Part shown: in pieces, positions 1 to 9,925 of the stretch
Numbering within the stretch: position 1 is the first letter of the stretch
Layout of the letters: every line of letters starts with the position of its first letter
From: Eurosta solidaginis
Lineage: Eukaryota > Arthropoda > Insecta > Diptera > Tephritidae
Assembly (NCBI RefSeq): GCF_040869045.1
Contig: NC_090321.1
Span: forward strand, 183,491,596 to 183,555,595
DNA: 64,000 nucleotides
Direction of reading: 5' to 3'
Position numbers and translations under genes: made by a program
The notes under the pieces: model-generated
Seen by the model: only the letters and a program-made list of their open reading frames with translations
Told to the model about the DNA's origin: nothing
Database searches by the model: none

Positions 1-1125
1 CGTCAATAGATAATCAACGCGTTTACGTATGTTCCATCCCTGGGAACTGGATTATTTTCTGTTCTTTCACGTTTATCTTTTATTTTGTGCTTCCATTAGA
101 GATTACCCACTAGAGATGGAACGTATTCTGCGAAAGGAATCCCCAACTCTTAAATTTGTTCATAATTACCGATTATGGAAGGAAACAATTTATATGGGAA
201 ATCAAGTTATATAATTAACGAGTAGGAGTTAAGTTTATAAACTAGGTCTAAGTTTCTGTGCGTGTTGCTGTAATGAATTTCTAAGACCTAGGATAAATTT
301 CGTTCATGTTAGATGTGCTGAAATCGAATGTTTGCATGAACCATATACATATATATGAATGGCTTATGGGTTTCAACTTCATCTCCGTTTTCCTTATTCA
401 TTTCAGAGGCGCTTGCACTTGCTAATTGATTTAGCTTTGCTTTAGTTTGGACTGGGGCAAAAAATAAGAAAGCGAGTGGCACTCTGCTTTTCTTTAGTGC
501 TTTTACAAAGTTGAGAGTTGATATTGTATGAGCATTCATACATGCATTTTCATATTTATGGCTGTGTACGATTTGACCTGAATTTCTATCTAAATAGAGA
601 AAAAACCTAGATCACTGGCAACTATCGGTAAGGCAGTGCAAAATAAAAATTTCGAAATTTTATGAGCATACTTTTCAACCTAAATTCAAATGTCAAATTT
701 CAAAAACAAAAATTTTTATTTTTCAATATTGTATATGCAAATAAATGGCTCTTGTCCATTTAATTTAAGTAAATCATAAATCATAGAGCGATGATCTCTG
801 CTGCGATTAAGGTCCGATCGATTGTACGTGATGCTGAGCTCAATTTTGTTCAAGCTGATGTTGGCGACAAAGGAATTGGATCCTTCTCAAATATGGACCG
901 CAGTCTGAATATATTTTGCGGCCAAGTGCATTAATTGGCCTAAAGAAGTTATTGGAGGAGTACCGACATCACAGTATTGAATTCGAGATTGTGGAAAAGG
1001 TCATTGTGCACGTGCTTCACTATGTCCGAAAAAAGCCTTATAAAATGGAGCCACTGCATTTTCTTGAACTGCTATCTTGCGATAGGTACTTACCGCGGAC
1101 CCTAATTGACCTCAATCCTATTTAA
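1..1125 (+). repeat. Dispersed repeat R1, copy A
   Basis: This block recurs in the same orientation at 63184-64000, starting with the same CGTCAATAGATAATC string. By eye the two copies agree at most positions. Copy A carries about 245 extra bases (roughly 309-554) that copy B lacks. The window starts inside the repeat, so its true left edge is unknown. A third partial copy (about 20510-20597) matches the stretch near 570-645. The right part holds a broken coding region (separate entry). The family is not recognised. Confidence 0.8.
791..1125 (+). pseudogene. Broken coding relic inside R1 (unknown protein)
   Basis: An ATG at 791 opens a frame (MISAAIKVRSIVRDAELNF...) that stops at about 925. 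The reading then continues in another frame from about 913 (RPSALIGLKKLLEEYRHHS...) to a TAA at 1125. Copy B (ATG at 63719) has the same frame change at the same place with only conservative substitutions, so the break predates the duplication or marks an unrecognised intron or shift. The protein has no motif I recognise; the second part is rich in Glu, Lys and His and could be helical. A fossil of a transposon-encoded protein is the likeliest reading, but that is inference. Confidence 0.4.
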
Positions 1126-2218
1126 ACGTGAAAACGCATCAAAATTACCAAATTTCCCGTATGGTTATTATTTTCTTAGCAGAAATAAACAATTTAGGTT
1201 TTCAAATCAACTCGCACAATTTTGACAGCTTTTTCCTAAATTATTGCAGTCCTGGGAAGTTCCAGTGGAATATTAGTTTAGGTACTAAAATTTGGGCGAA
1301 CTCGCATCCATCCTAAGTCTTTTTTGGTATTCAAATGTTCTTCAGCTACTGACTCACTTGAACTTTTTGTAAATATAAATGAAGAAAGGGAAAATATGTT
1401 ATGCATATATTTTTTTAAACAAAAATTGTTAAATGCGTTATGTAAAATGGATACAGCTTATGATGTGAAAAGCGAAATTTTGTTGGGGTTTCAATTGAAA
1501 CTGCATTTTTGTGGGACAACGGTTAAAAGAAAGAAAATTGAAAATTGAATAATAAAATTATTATGTTTTGACTGGCCTTTGAAAACAAATTAGATTTGAG
1601 GGAAACAAACTAAATTTACTTGAAAAACATAGATTCCGAAAAGCTCTCTATACATCAGTGGTAGGATGCCCCGGTATATACATATATATGTCACCCTGAT
1701 ATTTATTGATAGTCACAAACCTGGTTTTAAAAGAACTAATGAGGAGATTACTAGGTTTACACCCGTCATATTTGTACTAACGTATATGCTTTATATATAA
1801 CACTTGTCTTATGTTTCAAAGAGTTACGTTCTTTCTTTGCTTAAAATGAAAAAACAAAAACAAAAAAAAAAAAAACAAACAAATTACTTAATTGAAAATA
1901 GTAAAACGATGTGTATTGCTTACCCGATCCCCTCAGCCCCGAAAACGGAACTTGAATTAAAACATAATTCTAGGTAGCGAGCGTTTCCAGTCTCTCTGTG
2001 AAAATTGATGTATCGTTCCTATCACGACACATAAAATTTGTGTTGCACTATGCGTTTGGACGTTCGAATCTGAAAAAATCCAATTCTGAAAAAGCTCCGC
2101 GATTGTTAAAATTGACAAAGACCCTACTGCATATATTACGGTTGTCCTTAAAAAAATAAATATACGATTTTATTCAATCTTATCCAATTTCATATTTTGT
2201 AATCTAATATGATATAAC
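1126..2218. other. AT-rich DNA without a recognised feature
   Basis: Only short shadow frames are present. A poly-A/CAAAA-rich stretch lies near 1845-1885. I see no coding signature, no RNA gene and no repeat match to the rest of the window. Confidence 0.5.
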
Positions 2219-2220
2219 TA

Positions 2221-2434
2221 TACTGCCGTCCATAGCAGTAAAGTTTAAAAATTCAAATTGGAATTTTGTTCAAGTAAACATCAAACTTGAGACCTTGTTT
2301 TATCTTTCACTGTGAATTTTAAATGAGTATTTGTTAAGATAACAATTAAAGATTACTAACCGACGTTTATTGGCATTAAAATTCCTAAAAGGCAGTATGT
2401 GAACTTAATTGCTTTTTTGCTATGGACGGCAGTA
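2221..2434. mobile_element. MITE with 17-bp terminal inverted repeats, TA target duplication
   Basis: The ends are exact inverted repeats: TACTGCCGTCCATAGCA at 2221-2237 and its reverse complement at 2418-2434. Both ends are flanked by TA (2219-2220 and 2435-2436). Size (214 bp), TA duplication and a TACTGCC-type terminus are typical of non-autonomous Tc1/mariner-superfamily elements. The interior is non-coding. The assignment to Tc1/mariner is by analogy; the boundaries are seen directly. Confidence 0.85.
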
Positions 2435-2984
2435 TAGTCGAAGATATCATTTGTAAGGTTTGGCTTCGGTTGAAGATTTTATGAGTGTGCGAGGCATGTC
2501 ACAAAACTTTATAAGGTTTTAAGGTGAAAAAGGTAGAACGCGCGCTGGAGGAATGCGCGCTAACTGATTGCAATGAATCACTTCAACTAAGCCAACATTT
2601 TTCTTTTCTTGACTGTGCAGACAAGTGCTTTGACACATGGCTTGCTAGCGGCACTCGCCAGGACGTATTTCTAAGATTCAATCCCACTAAAACACATTAG
2701 ATTAAGATATATATTGTATATTTGGGTGTCTCCTATAAATCCAATGAACGATTTTGTCCAGTCTTACGCCTTCAGACGGTAATAGTTAGTTTAAAAATAT
2801 TACATATAAATGATTGTAAATGGTTTAGAGGTTAGCACAGGCATTCAATTTAAGATTGATATATGGAGAGTTTTTCGATTTAATACCCAATACATTTGTA
2901 ATACCCATATATTGAGTCTTCATAGGGTCTTCTGGGCTTTGATTCCTGTACAACACGCATTCATCATTTCGAAACCGGACCAAA
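2435..2984. other. Unassigned intergenic DNA
   Basis: No coding region, RNA gene or repeat match was recognised. The short frame at 2810-3151 runs into the duplicated block that follows and has no protein-like features. Confidence 0.45.
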
Positions 2985-3361
2985 ATTTATATGTGACATC
3001 GCTAAGTGTATTATTAACAAATATGATAGTTGAAAATCAAAAAAAATTTATTTTAATTATTTTAGTCGGCAATCTTAACTTTGAACTTTCTGCGACACCC
3101 CTCAACCAATTTTTACCAGGACCAACATTTTTTTGTAATATTTTAACCTAGGTATTATCGGCTGAAGGGGTGATACCGGGAAAATTGTTTACTTAATCTT
3201 AGGGAACACCCTAGTATATATATATACACATAAGCATGAACTGTAAGCAAGGTGTCGGTTTGGTTTTAAAATCTTCCTTGGGGATTTGCCAGAATTTATT
3301 CATTTGACCACAATCTGTGTCAAGGGCAACTCTTACACAAGAGCGACGAATTCATATCTGC
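2985..3361 (+). repeat. Duplicated block, partner at 40432-40807
   Basis: The stretch from about 2985 to 3361 matches 40432-40807 in the same orientation. The last 120 bases are nearly identical (shared landmarks: TCTTCCTTGGGGATTTGCC and the AGAGCGACGAATTCATATCT junction). The copies part abruptly after CATATCTGCT: here a pyrimidine-rich tract follows, at 40807 ordinary sequence. It behaves like a dispersed repeat; the family is unknown. Confidence 0.7.
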
Positions 3362-3575
3362 TTCATCTATCTCCATCTTGGTCTCGTTCTATCTCTTTCT
3401 CAATCTCCTTCTCTCTTTTCTCTTCTCTCAATTTCTTCACATTCTTCTGCATCCCTTTTGCCTGTCCCAGAGGGTGGTATGTATTTTATTCCAGTCCCAG
3501 TCCAAGTTTCACTCCGAGTCTCAGTCCCAGTCCTACTCCTAATCCCAGCCCCAGTCGCTCTCTGGGTAATATATT
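3359..3575. repeat. Pyrimidine-rich / CAGTCC low-complexity tract
   Basis: The + strand from about 3359 to 3470 is nearly all C and T. It passes into degenerate CAGTCC and CCAGTC hexamer repeats (about 3495-3570). The two long overlapping reading frames here (Ser/Pro/Phe-rich and Leu/Val/Ser-rich) are products of base composition, not genes. Confidence 0.7.
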
Positions 3576-3679
3576 ACTCTGTACTAAAGCACTCATCAAC
3601 AGCTTTCATTTGATATTCATATTGTGTAAACACTGTCTAGGCATTCACTGGCCCACGTTTTGGCCTATATCTCGAGACC

Positions 3680-3981
3680 CTAGTCAGCCAGGGGTATGAA
3701 AATTACCCTATACACAACTAAAGACTCTCCTGAATTAAAAAAAATGTCATAGTACCTCTAAACCGCGGGCCCCCTCAGAAAAGTTTTATTATTACGTATA
3801 AAGAAATAAAAAAATTTGCAATAAAATAATATTGCGACTATAAACTGCGATATAACCTATCCAATCTCTCAAGTTAGATCAAACTACACACGGGGTGTAA
3901 AACAAATTCAAAATCGGTTCAGTAGTTTAGGAGTCCATCGCGCCCAAAAATGTTGTGACACGAGTTTTTTATATATTAAGA
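3680..3981 (-). mobile_element. Short non-autonomous Helitron
   Basis: Read on the minus strand, it starts at 3981 with 5'-TCTTAATATATAAAAAACTC followed by a CGTGTCACAA...CGCGATGGACTCC motif typical of insect Helitron left ends. It is preceded by host A, as rolling-circle insertion requires. The right end is CTAG (3680-3683), with a hairpin GGGTA / TACCC about eight bases before it. It has no coding capacity. The base after CTAG is G on that strand rather than the usual T, a small departure. It abuts repeat R2. Confidence 0.6.
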
Positions 3982-3982
3982 T

Positions 3983-5437
3983 ATAAAACTGAATCCCTAG
4001 AAGCAATACAGTCTCCTAAACAATGCTTTGAATTAGAGAAGAAGTTGGAAGAGTGCTTTTAATTGCTAAATGAGAACATGCCCTAACATATAAAGTGCCT
4101 ATCCCTAAAAGTATGCGACATTACACATGCTTCTTCTATAGAGGTAGAAGCCAGTGGTGCTCAAATTATTTTTCCGATTGTTATCCAACAAACATTTCAA
4201 ACTCGCCGTAAGATTATTTATAAACATGCAGCGTCTAAATTTTCTATTGAGAAGTTGCGTGCAAAAAAGGAAACGTTTTAGAAAGTTACGGTATTCGTTG
4301 TTGAAACACTCGAAGTAGTTAAACTTTTTTGGTTGGTCCAGAATTTGAGATTATTTCTTAATATCTTATTTATTCCATATATATCGTTTATTGGAAATAT
4401 GTATATTTACAAAGCCCGCCTTTCACAATATTTGCCAGAATTGGCAAAATAGATAGATAGAAACAATAGTGGTATATACATATTTTTTGTGTCCCATTTG
4501 TAGCCTAAAAAAAGTATAAATATAAAATTTTCGTAAAAGGGGAGATCTTGAGTTGCTCTTTTCAAAGGTTAGACGAGAAAGAGGACTGTGCGAGAGTATG
4601 AGTAAGGTGAGCATCGCTAGATAACTCGGACTTCGAGTGGGTAAACCTATATCTATCTCAAGCACTGGTTTCTCTATAGCTTGTATTTATTTCCGGAAAA
4701 TTGTTATGATCAGCTCAAGCTTCAGGCAGGAGATCAACATTCAGGCCAGGTTATAGAGAATATTTGACCCAAGGCACCGGTAGAACTAATTTTAGATGAA
4801 TCGAAACGAGATGAGCAGCGGTTTTTTGCCAATAGCTTTCTCTAGCTATTGGAACGGATTTCAGACCTAAAAATGATTTTTTTGTACTAAATTTTAAGGA
4901 TTAAAAACTTAAACGCCAATTGCGACAGGTAAACATGCATTGATACATCTTCCTGCATACAAGGAGTGTCTTTACATAGGACTAAACATGTCTGTTTCAT
5001 CTATGTCGGGGCGCCTGTTCCAAGTTTTTTTTCTCAGATTTGCCAATACACCCTCAATATATCAAGTAATTTGCAAAATAAACATAGATGCGAAAACTGC
5101 GGGTATGAAAATAAAACTTAAATTTTCGAATTAAATTAAGGATATTTCTAGTAGCTCCTCTAACAGGAATTGGAAGTATTTTTTTAGGATTCTAATTACG
5201 ATTTTATGAAAATGAACAGTGGCGCAAGCTATGGTTTTACTATTGGCGTCGGCTCACAGTGGTTCAATACTAAAATCAAAAGTTGAAAACGTGCACCAGT
5301 TTTCTTCTGTCATCTGATGTGACCAAGTGTTTTTTTTTAAGAAAGCCTTTGAGATTTAAAATCGCTTATTCTCTCTATTCTAAAAAATTTAATTTACAAA
5401 AACTACGGGTTGGCGCCACCTCAAGATAAAGAGTAAA
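3983..5437 (+). repeat. Dispersed repeat R2, copy 1
   Basis: The stretch matches 45935-47395 plus 56515-56575, the second copy, which is split by the I-clade LINE. Shared landmarks include TGCCTATCCCTAAAAGTA, the GACGAGAA..GAGGACTGTGCGAGAG block, and the end around GCTTATTCT..AATTTACA. Comparison with this uninterrupted copy shows the LINE insertion point in copy 2. The left edge abuts a Helitron and the right edge is cut by SATE copy 1. Confidence 0.75.
3985..4285 (+). pseudogene. Coding relic in R2 copy 1
   Basis: Translated in the frame containing CLSLKVCDITHASSIEVEAS, this stretch agrees residue by residue with copy 2 (CLSLKVYAITHASSIQVEDS), including QQTFQTRRKII further on. Many differences are conservative, which suggests the ancestor was protein-coding. 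It is preceded by a Glu/Leu-rich stretch that could form a coiled coil. In-frame stops occur in both copies. I do not recognise the protein; a transposon-encoded ancestor is inferred. Confidence 0.35.
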
Positions 5438-8400
5438 CAAGTAAGGAAGGCTAAGTTCGGGTGTAACCGAAATTACATACTCAGCTGAGAGCTTTGGAGA
5501 CAAAATAAGGGAAAATCACCATCACGTGAGACCTACCAGCCATGAGAACTAGTAATAAAAAACTAATATATTAAAAAAAACATCTTTATGAAATTATATT
5601 TGAAAAAATTGTCTCTTTTTTGTAGAAACCTTATTCCCATACGATGCCACAAAATTTTAACTCGTTTCTATTTTGTAGATTATTTAAAAATGGCTTTTGA
5701 ATATGCAAAAGGTACCCGGGTACCGTTAAAAGGGAGTAATCCTTAGTTCTATAGGTGGACGGACGCCTTTTCGAGATATCAACATAAATGTGGACCAGGG
5801 GTGACTCTAGAATGTGTTTGTACGATATGGGTATCAAATGAAAGGTGTTAATGATTATTTAAAAAGGAGTGGGCCTTAGTTATATATGTGGCCGGCTTTT
5901 CGAGATATCGCCATAAAGGTGGACCAGGGGTGACTATAGAATGTGTTTGTACGATATGGGTATCAAATGAAAGGTGGTAATGAGTATTTTAAAAGGGAGT
6001 GGGCCTTAGTTCTAAAGGTGGACGCCTTTTCGAGATTTCGCCATAAAGGTGGACCAGGAGTGACTCTAGAATGCGTTTGTACGATATGGGCATCAAATGA
6101 AAAGTGTTAATGGGTATTTTAAAAGGGAGTGGGCCTTAGTTCTATAGGTGGAAGCCATTTCGAGATATCGCAATAAATGTGGACCAGGGGGATTCTAGAA
6201 TGCGTTTGTACGATATGGGTATCAAATAAAAGGTGTTAATGATTATTTAAAAAGGAGTGGGCCTTAGTTATATATGTGGCCGGCTTTTCGAGATATCGCC
6301 ATAAAGGTGGACCAGGGGTGACTATAGAATGTGTTTGTACGATATGGGTATCAAATGAAAGGTGGTAATGAGTATTTTAAAAGGGAGTGGGCCTTAGTTC
6401 TAAAGGTGGACGCCTTTTCGAGATTTCGCCATAAAGGTGGACCAGGAGTGACTCTAGAATGCGTTTGTACGATATGGGCATCAAATGAAAAGTGTTAATG
6501 GGTATTTTAAAAGGGAGTGGGCCTTAGTTCTATAGGTGGAAGCCATTTCGAGATATCGCCATAAAGGTGGAACAGGGTGACTCTAGAATGTGTTTGTACG
6601 ATATGGGTATCAAATGAAAGGTGGTAATGAGTATTTAAAAGGGAGTGGGCCTTAGTTATATATGTGGCCGGCTTATCGAGATATCGCCATAGAGGTGGAC
6701 CAGGGGTGACTATAGAATGTGTTGTACGATATGGGTATCAAATGAAAGGCGGTAATGAGTATTTTAAAAGAGAGTGATCCTTAGTTCTATAGGTGGACGC
6801 CTTTTCGAGATATCGCCATAAATGTGGACCAGGGGTGACTCTAGAATGCGCTTGTACGATATGGGTATCAAATGCAAGGTGTTAATGATTATTTAAAAGG
6901 GAGTGGGCCTTAGTTATATATGTGGCCGGCTTTTCGAGATATCGCCATAAAGGTGGACCAGGGGTGACTATAGAATGTGTTTGTACGATATGGGTATCAA
7001 ATGAAAGGTGTTAATGAGTATTCTAAAAGGGAGTGATCCTTAGTTCTATAGGTGGACGCCTTTTCGAGATATCGCAATAAATGTGGACCAGGGGGATTCT
7101 AGAATGCGTTTGTACGATATGGGTATCAAATAAAAGGTGTTAATGATTATTTAAAAGGGAGTGGGCCTTAGTTATATATGTGGCCGGCTTTTCGAGATAT
7201 CGCCATAAAGGTGGACCAGCGGTGACTATAGAATGTGTTTGTACGATATGGGTATCAAATGAAAGGTGGTAGTGAGTATTTTAAAAGGGAGTGGGCCTTA
7301 GTTCTATAGGTGGACGCCTTTTCGAGATATCAAATAAAAGGTGTTAATGATTATTTAAAAGGGAGTGGACCTTAGTTATATATGTGGCCGGCTTTTCGAG
7401 ATATCGCCATAAAGGTGGACCAGGGGTGACTCTAGAATGCGTTTGTACGATATGGGCATCAAATGAAAAGTGTTAATGGGTATTTTAAAAGGGAGTGGGC
7501 CTTAGTTCTATAGGTTCGAGATATCGCCATAAAGGTGGAACAGGGGTGACTCTAGAATGTGTTTGTACGATATGGGTATCAAATGAAAGGTGGTAATGAG
7601 TATTTAAAAGGGAGTGGGCCTTAGTTATATATGTGGCCGGCTTATCGAGATATCGCCATAGAGGTGGACCAGGGGTGACTATAGAATGTGTTTGTACGAT
7701 ATGGGTATCAAATGAAAGTTGTTAATGATTATTTAAAAGGGAGTGGGCCTTAGTTATATATGTGGCCGGCTTTTCGAGATATCGCCATAAAGGTGGACCA
7801 GGGGTGACTATAGAATGTGTTTGTACGATATGGGTATCAAATGAAAGGTGGTAATGAGTATTTTAAAAGAGAGTGATCCTTAGTTCTATAGTTGGACGCC
7901 TTTTCGAGATATCGCCATAAATGTGGACCAGGGGTGACTCTAGAATGCGCTTGTACGATTTGGGTATCAAATGCAAGGTGTTAATGATTACTTAAAAGGG
8001 AGTGGGCCTTAGTTATATATGTGGCCGGCTTTTCGAGATATCGCCATAAAGGTGGACCAGGGGTGACTATAGAATGTGTTTGTACGATATGGGTATCAAA
8101 TGAAAGGTGTTAATGAGTATTTTAAAAGGGAGTGATCCTTAGTTCTATAGGTGGACGCCTTTTCGAGATATCGCAATAAATGTGGACCAGGGGGATTCTA
8201 GAATGCGTTTGTATGATATGGGTATCAAATAAAAGGTGTTAATGATTATTTAAAAAGGAGTGGGCCTTAGTTATATATGTGGCCGGCTTTTCGAGATATC
8301 GCCATAAAGGTGGACCAGGGGTCACTATAGAATGTGTTTGTACGATATGGGTATCAAATGAAAGGTGGTAATGAGTATTTTAAAAGGGAGTGATCCTTAG

Positions 8401-8634
8401 TTCTATAGGTGGACGCCTTTTCGAGATATCGCAATAAATGTGGACCAGGGGGATTCTAGAATGCGTTTGTACGATATGGGTATCATATAAAAGGTGTTAA
8501 TGATTATTTAAAAAGGAGTGGGCCTTAGTTATATATGTGGCCGGCTTTTCGAGATATCGCCATAAAGGTGGACCAGGGGTGACTATAGAATGTGTTTGTA
8601 CGATATGGGTATCAAATGAAAGGTGTTAATGAGT
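5438..8634 (+). mobile_element. SATE copy 1: satellite-bearing element, cut by the gap
   Basis: The element starts with the constant left end CAAGTAAGGAAGG, then GTTCGGGTGTAACCG and ACATACTCAGCTGAGAGC, shared with copies 3 and 5 and, inverted, 2 and 6. A transition of about 200 bp leads into an uninterrupted array of ~130-bp repeats to the gap. The right end is not visible. No ORF of protein character is present. The name SATE is a label made up for this report. Confidence 0.8.
5720..8634 (+). repeat. Tandem array of ~130-bp satellite monomers (over 20 units)
   Basis: Each unit contains GGTGGACCAGGGGTGACT, TTTGTACGATATGGGTATCA, TTAAAAGGGAGTGGGCCTTA and CTTTTCGAGATATCGCCAT. Two monomer types alternate irregularly: one with GTTCTATAGGTGGACGCC, one with GTTATATATGTGGCCGGC. 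Near 5850-6620 a three-monomer block repeats at about 388 bp, a higher-order repeat. Some units are truncated (for example near 7320 and 7510), as unequal exchange would leave. The array reaches the assembly gap, so its real length is unknown and may be collapsed. Confidence 0.9.
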
Positions 8635-8734
8635 NNNNNNNNNNNNNNNNNNNNNNNNNNNNNNNNNNNNNNNNNNNNNNNNNNNNNNNNNNNNNNNNNN
8701 NNNNNNNNNNNNNNNNNNNNNNNNNNNNNNNNNN
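8635..8734. other. Assembly gap (100 N)
   Basis: Exactly 100 unknown bases separate the satellite array from the Ty3/gypsy element. A round 100 is the usual placeholder for a gap of unknown size. The end of the satellite element and the 3' half of the gypsy pol (rest of RNase H, integrase, 3' LTR) probably lie in it. Confidence 0.95.
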
Positions 8735-9535
8735 ATTATCGCCAAAGTTTCTAATTCGAAACTGTGATACTTGGTTTCTGCATCAGTAGTACGTTTTGAA
8801 AAGTAAAAAAATTGGGTGGAATTTCCCATCCCTTTTCTTTTGCAAAAGAATAGCTCCAAAACTTCGAGAGCTTGCATCGCAATGCAATTCAGTCTCATCC
8901 TTTGGATCATATATACATAATGTAGGTGCTTCCATCAACTTTATCTTTAATTTTTCGAAACATTCCAATTCTTTTTCACCAAACTTAAAACTAACATCTT
9001 TTCGTATTAAATTATACAATGGACCAGCTTCAATTGAAAACCCTTTAATAAACCTCCTAGAATATGAACAGAGTCCTAAAAAGCTATGCACATCCTTACT
9101 ATTTCTTGGAATAGGGAAATTCTTAACTGCATCTACGTTATTTTTATCGGCCCTAATACCATCTTTTGTAATCCAATAACCTAAATATCTCAATTCCGAT
9201 TTCATAAATTTACACTTATCAATTCTTAGTTCCAATTTGTTTCTCACCAATCTATCGAATACTTCCTTCATAATCTCTAAATGATCATTTTCAGTACTTG
9301 TTGCAACCATTATATCGTCCAAATAAATGGCAACTTTTCCCGCGCGTATGAGATCATCAAATACATAATTTACAAAACGCTGAAAAGTGGAAGGGGCATT
9401 CTTAAGCCCAAATGGCATCCTACAAAATTCGTATTGGCCCAAGGGAGATACAAACGAGGTGTATTTTATAGAATCTTCGTTCATTCGTACATGGTAAAAT
9501 GCACTCTTTAAATCTAGTAGAGAAAATACTTTTTT
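8735..9535 (-). pseudogene. pol: Ty3/gypsy element 1: reverse transcriptase and start of RNase H
   Basis: This is the polymerase of an LTR retrotransposon, which copies element RNA into DNA in virus-like particles. Reading from 9535 down it shows FSLLDLKSAFYHVRM, the FCRMPFGLKNAPSTFQRF block, the catalytic YLDD motif (IYLDDIMVAT), GYWITKDGI, FLGLCSYSRRFI, and the RNase H start ELHCDASSRSFGAILLQKK. The frame changes at about 9535: the upstream part ends NYPIKKYFLY-stop while the downstream part resumes as KVFSLLDL. About ten codons expected between NYPI and the FSLLDL block are missing. The downstream end near 8783 is also frame-shifted (short KTYY tail) before the gap. The block order places it in Ty3/gypsy; the lineage was not resolved. 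Confidence 0.9.
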
Positions 9536-9905
9536 ATCGGATAGTTATCTTTCAGTGTATTTTTGTTTAAAGTTCTGTAATCTACACAAAGTCGTATATC
9601 ACCAGTTTTTTGCCGCACTAATACAATTGGTGAACAGTATTCCGATCTACTAGGCCTAATCACATTTTTCTGCAATAAGTCATCTAATATTTCTTGAAGT
9701 TTTTCCTTTTCATTATAAGCTAGTCTTCGTGGAGGGATATGGAAAGGCTTCTCATTATTCAACAAAATTTTCATTTCACATGTAGTTTCCGGTTCATCAG
9801 GGCGTTCACAGCACAAATAGCATTCTTTAAATATTTTATCAAGTTTCCTTTTCGTATCATAACTTATCTCATCATTATCAATACATGTATCCTTTTCCTC
9901 AATAC
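9514..9905 (-). pseudogene. pol: Ty3/gypsy element 1: N-terminal part of pol (RT fingers)
   Basis: The frame contains IPPRRLAYNEKEKLQEILDD, NVIRPSRSEYCSPIVLVRQK and DIRLCVDYRTLNKNT, the first conserved RT blocks of Ty3/gypsy elements. It begins just after the gag-protease stop (near 9926), one base out of that frame; an upstream in-frame stop limits the overlap. Either a +1 shift joins gag-protease to pol or the join is damaged. The fragment ends where the deletion near 9535 breaks the frame. Confidence 0.85.
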
Positions 9906-9925
9906 TTTTTTCATTAAATTAAACA

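Noticed and set aside
3286..3699. 137- and 98-residue overlapping frames
   Set aside because: Both lie in a pyrimidine-rich and CAGTCC-repeat tract; composition explains their Ser/Pro/Leu content and length.
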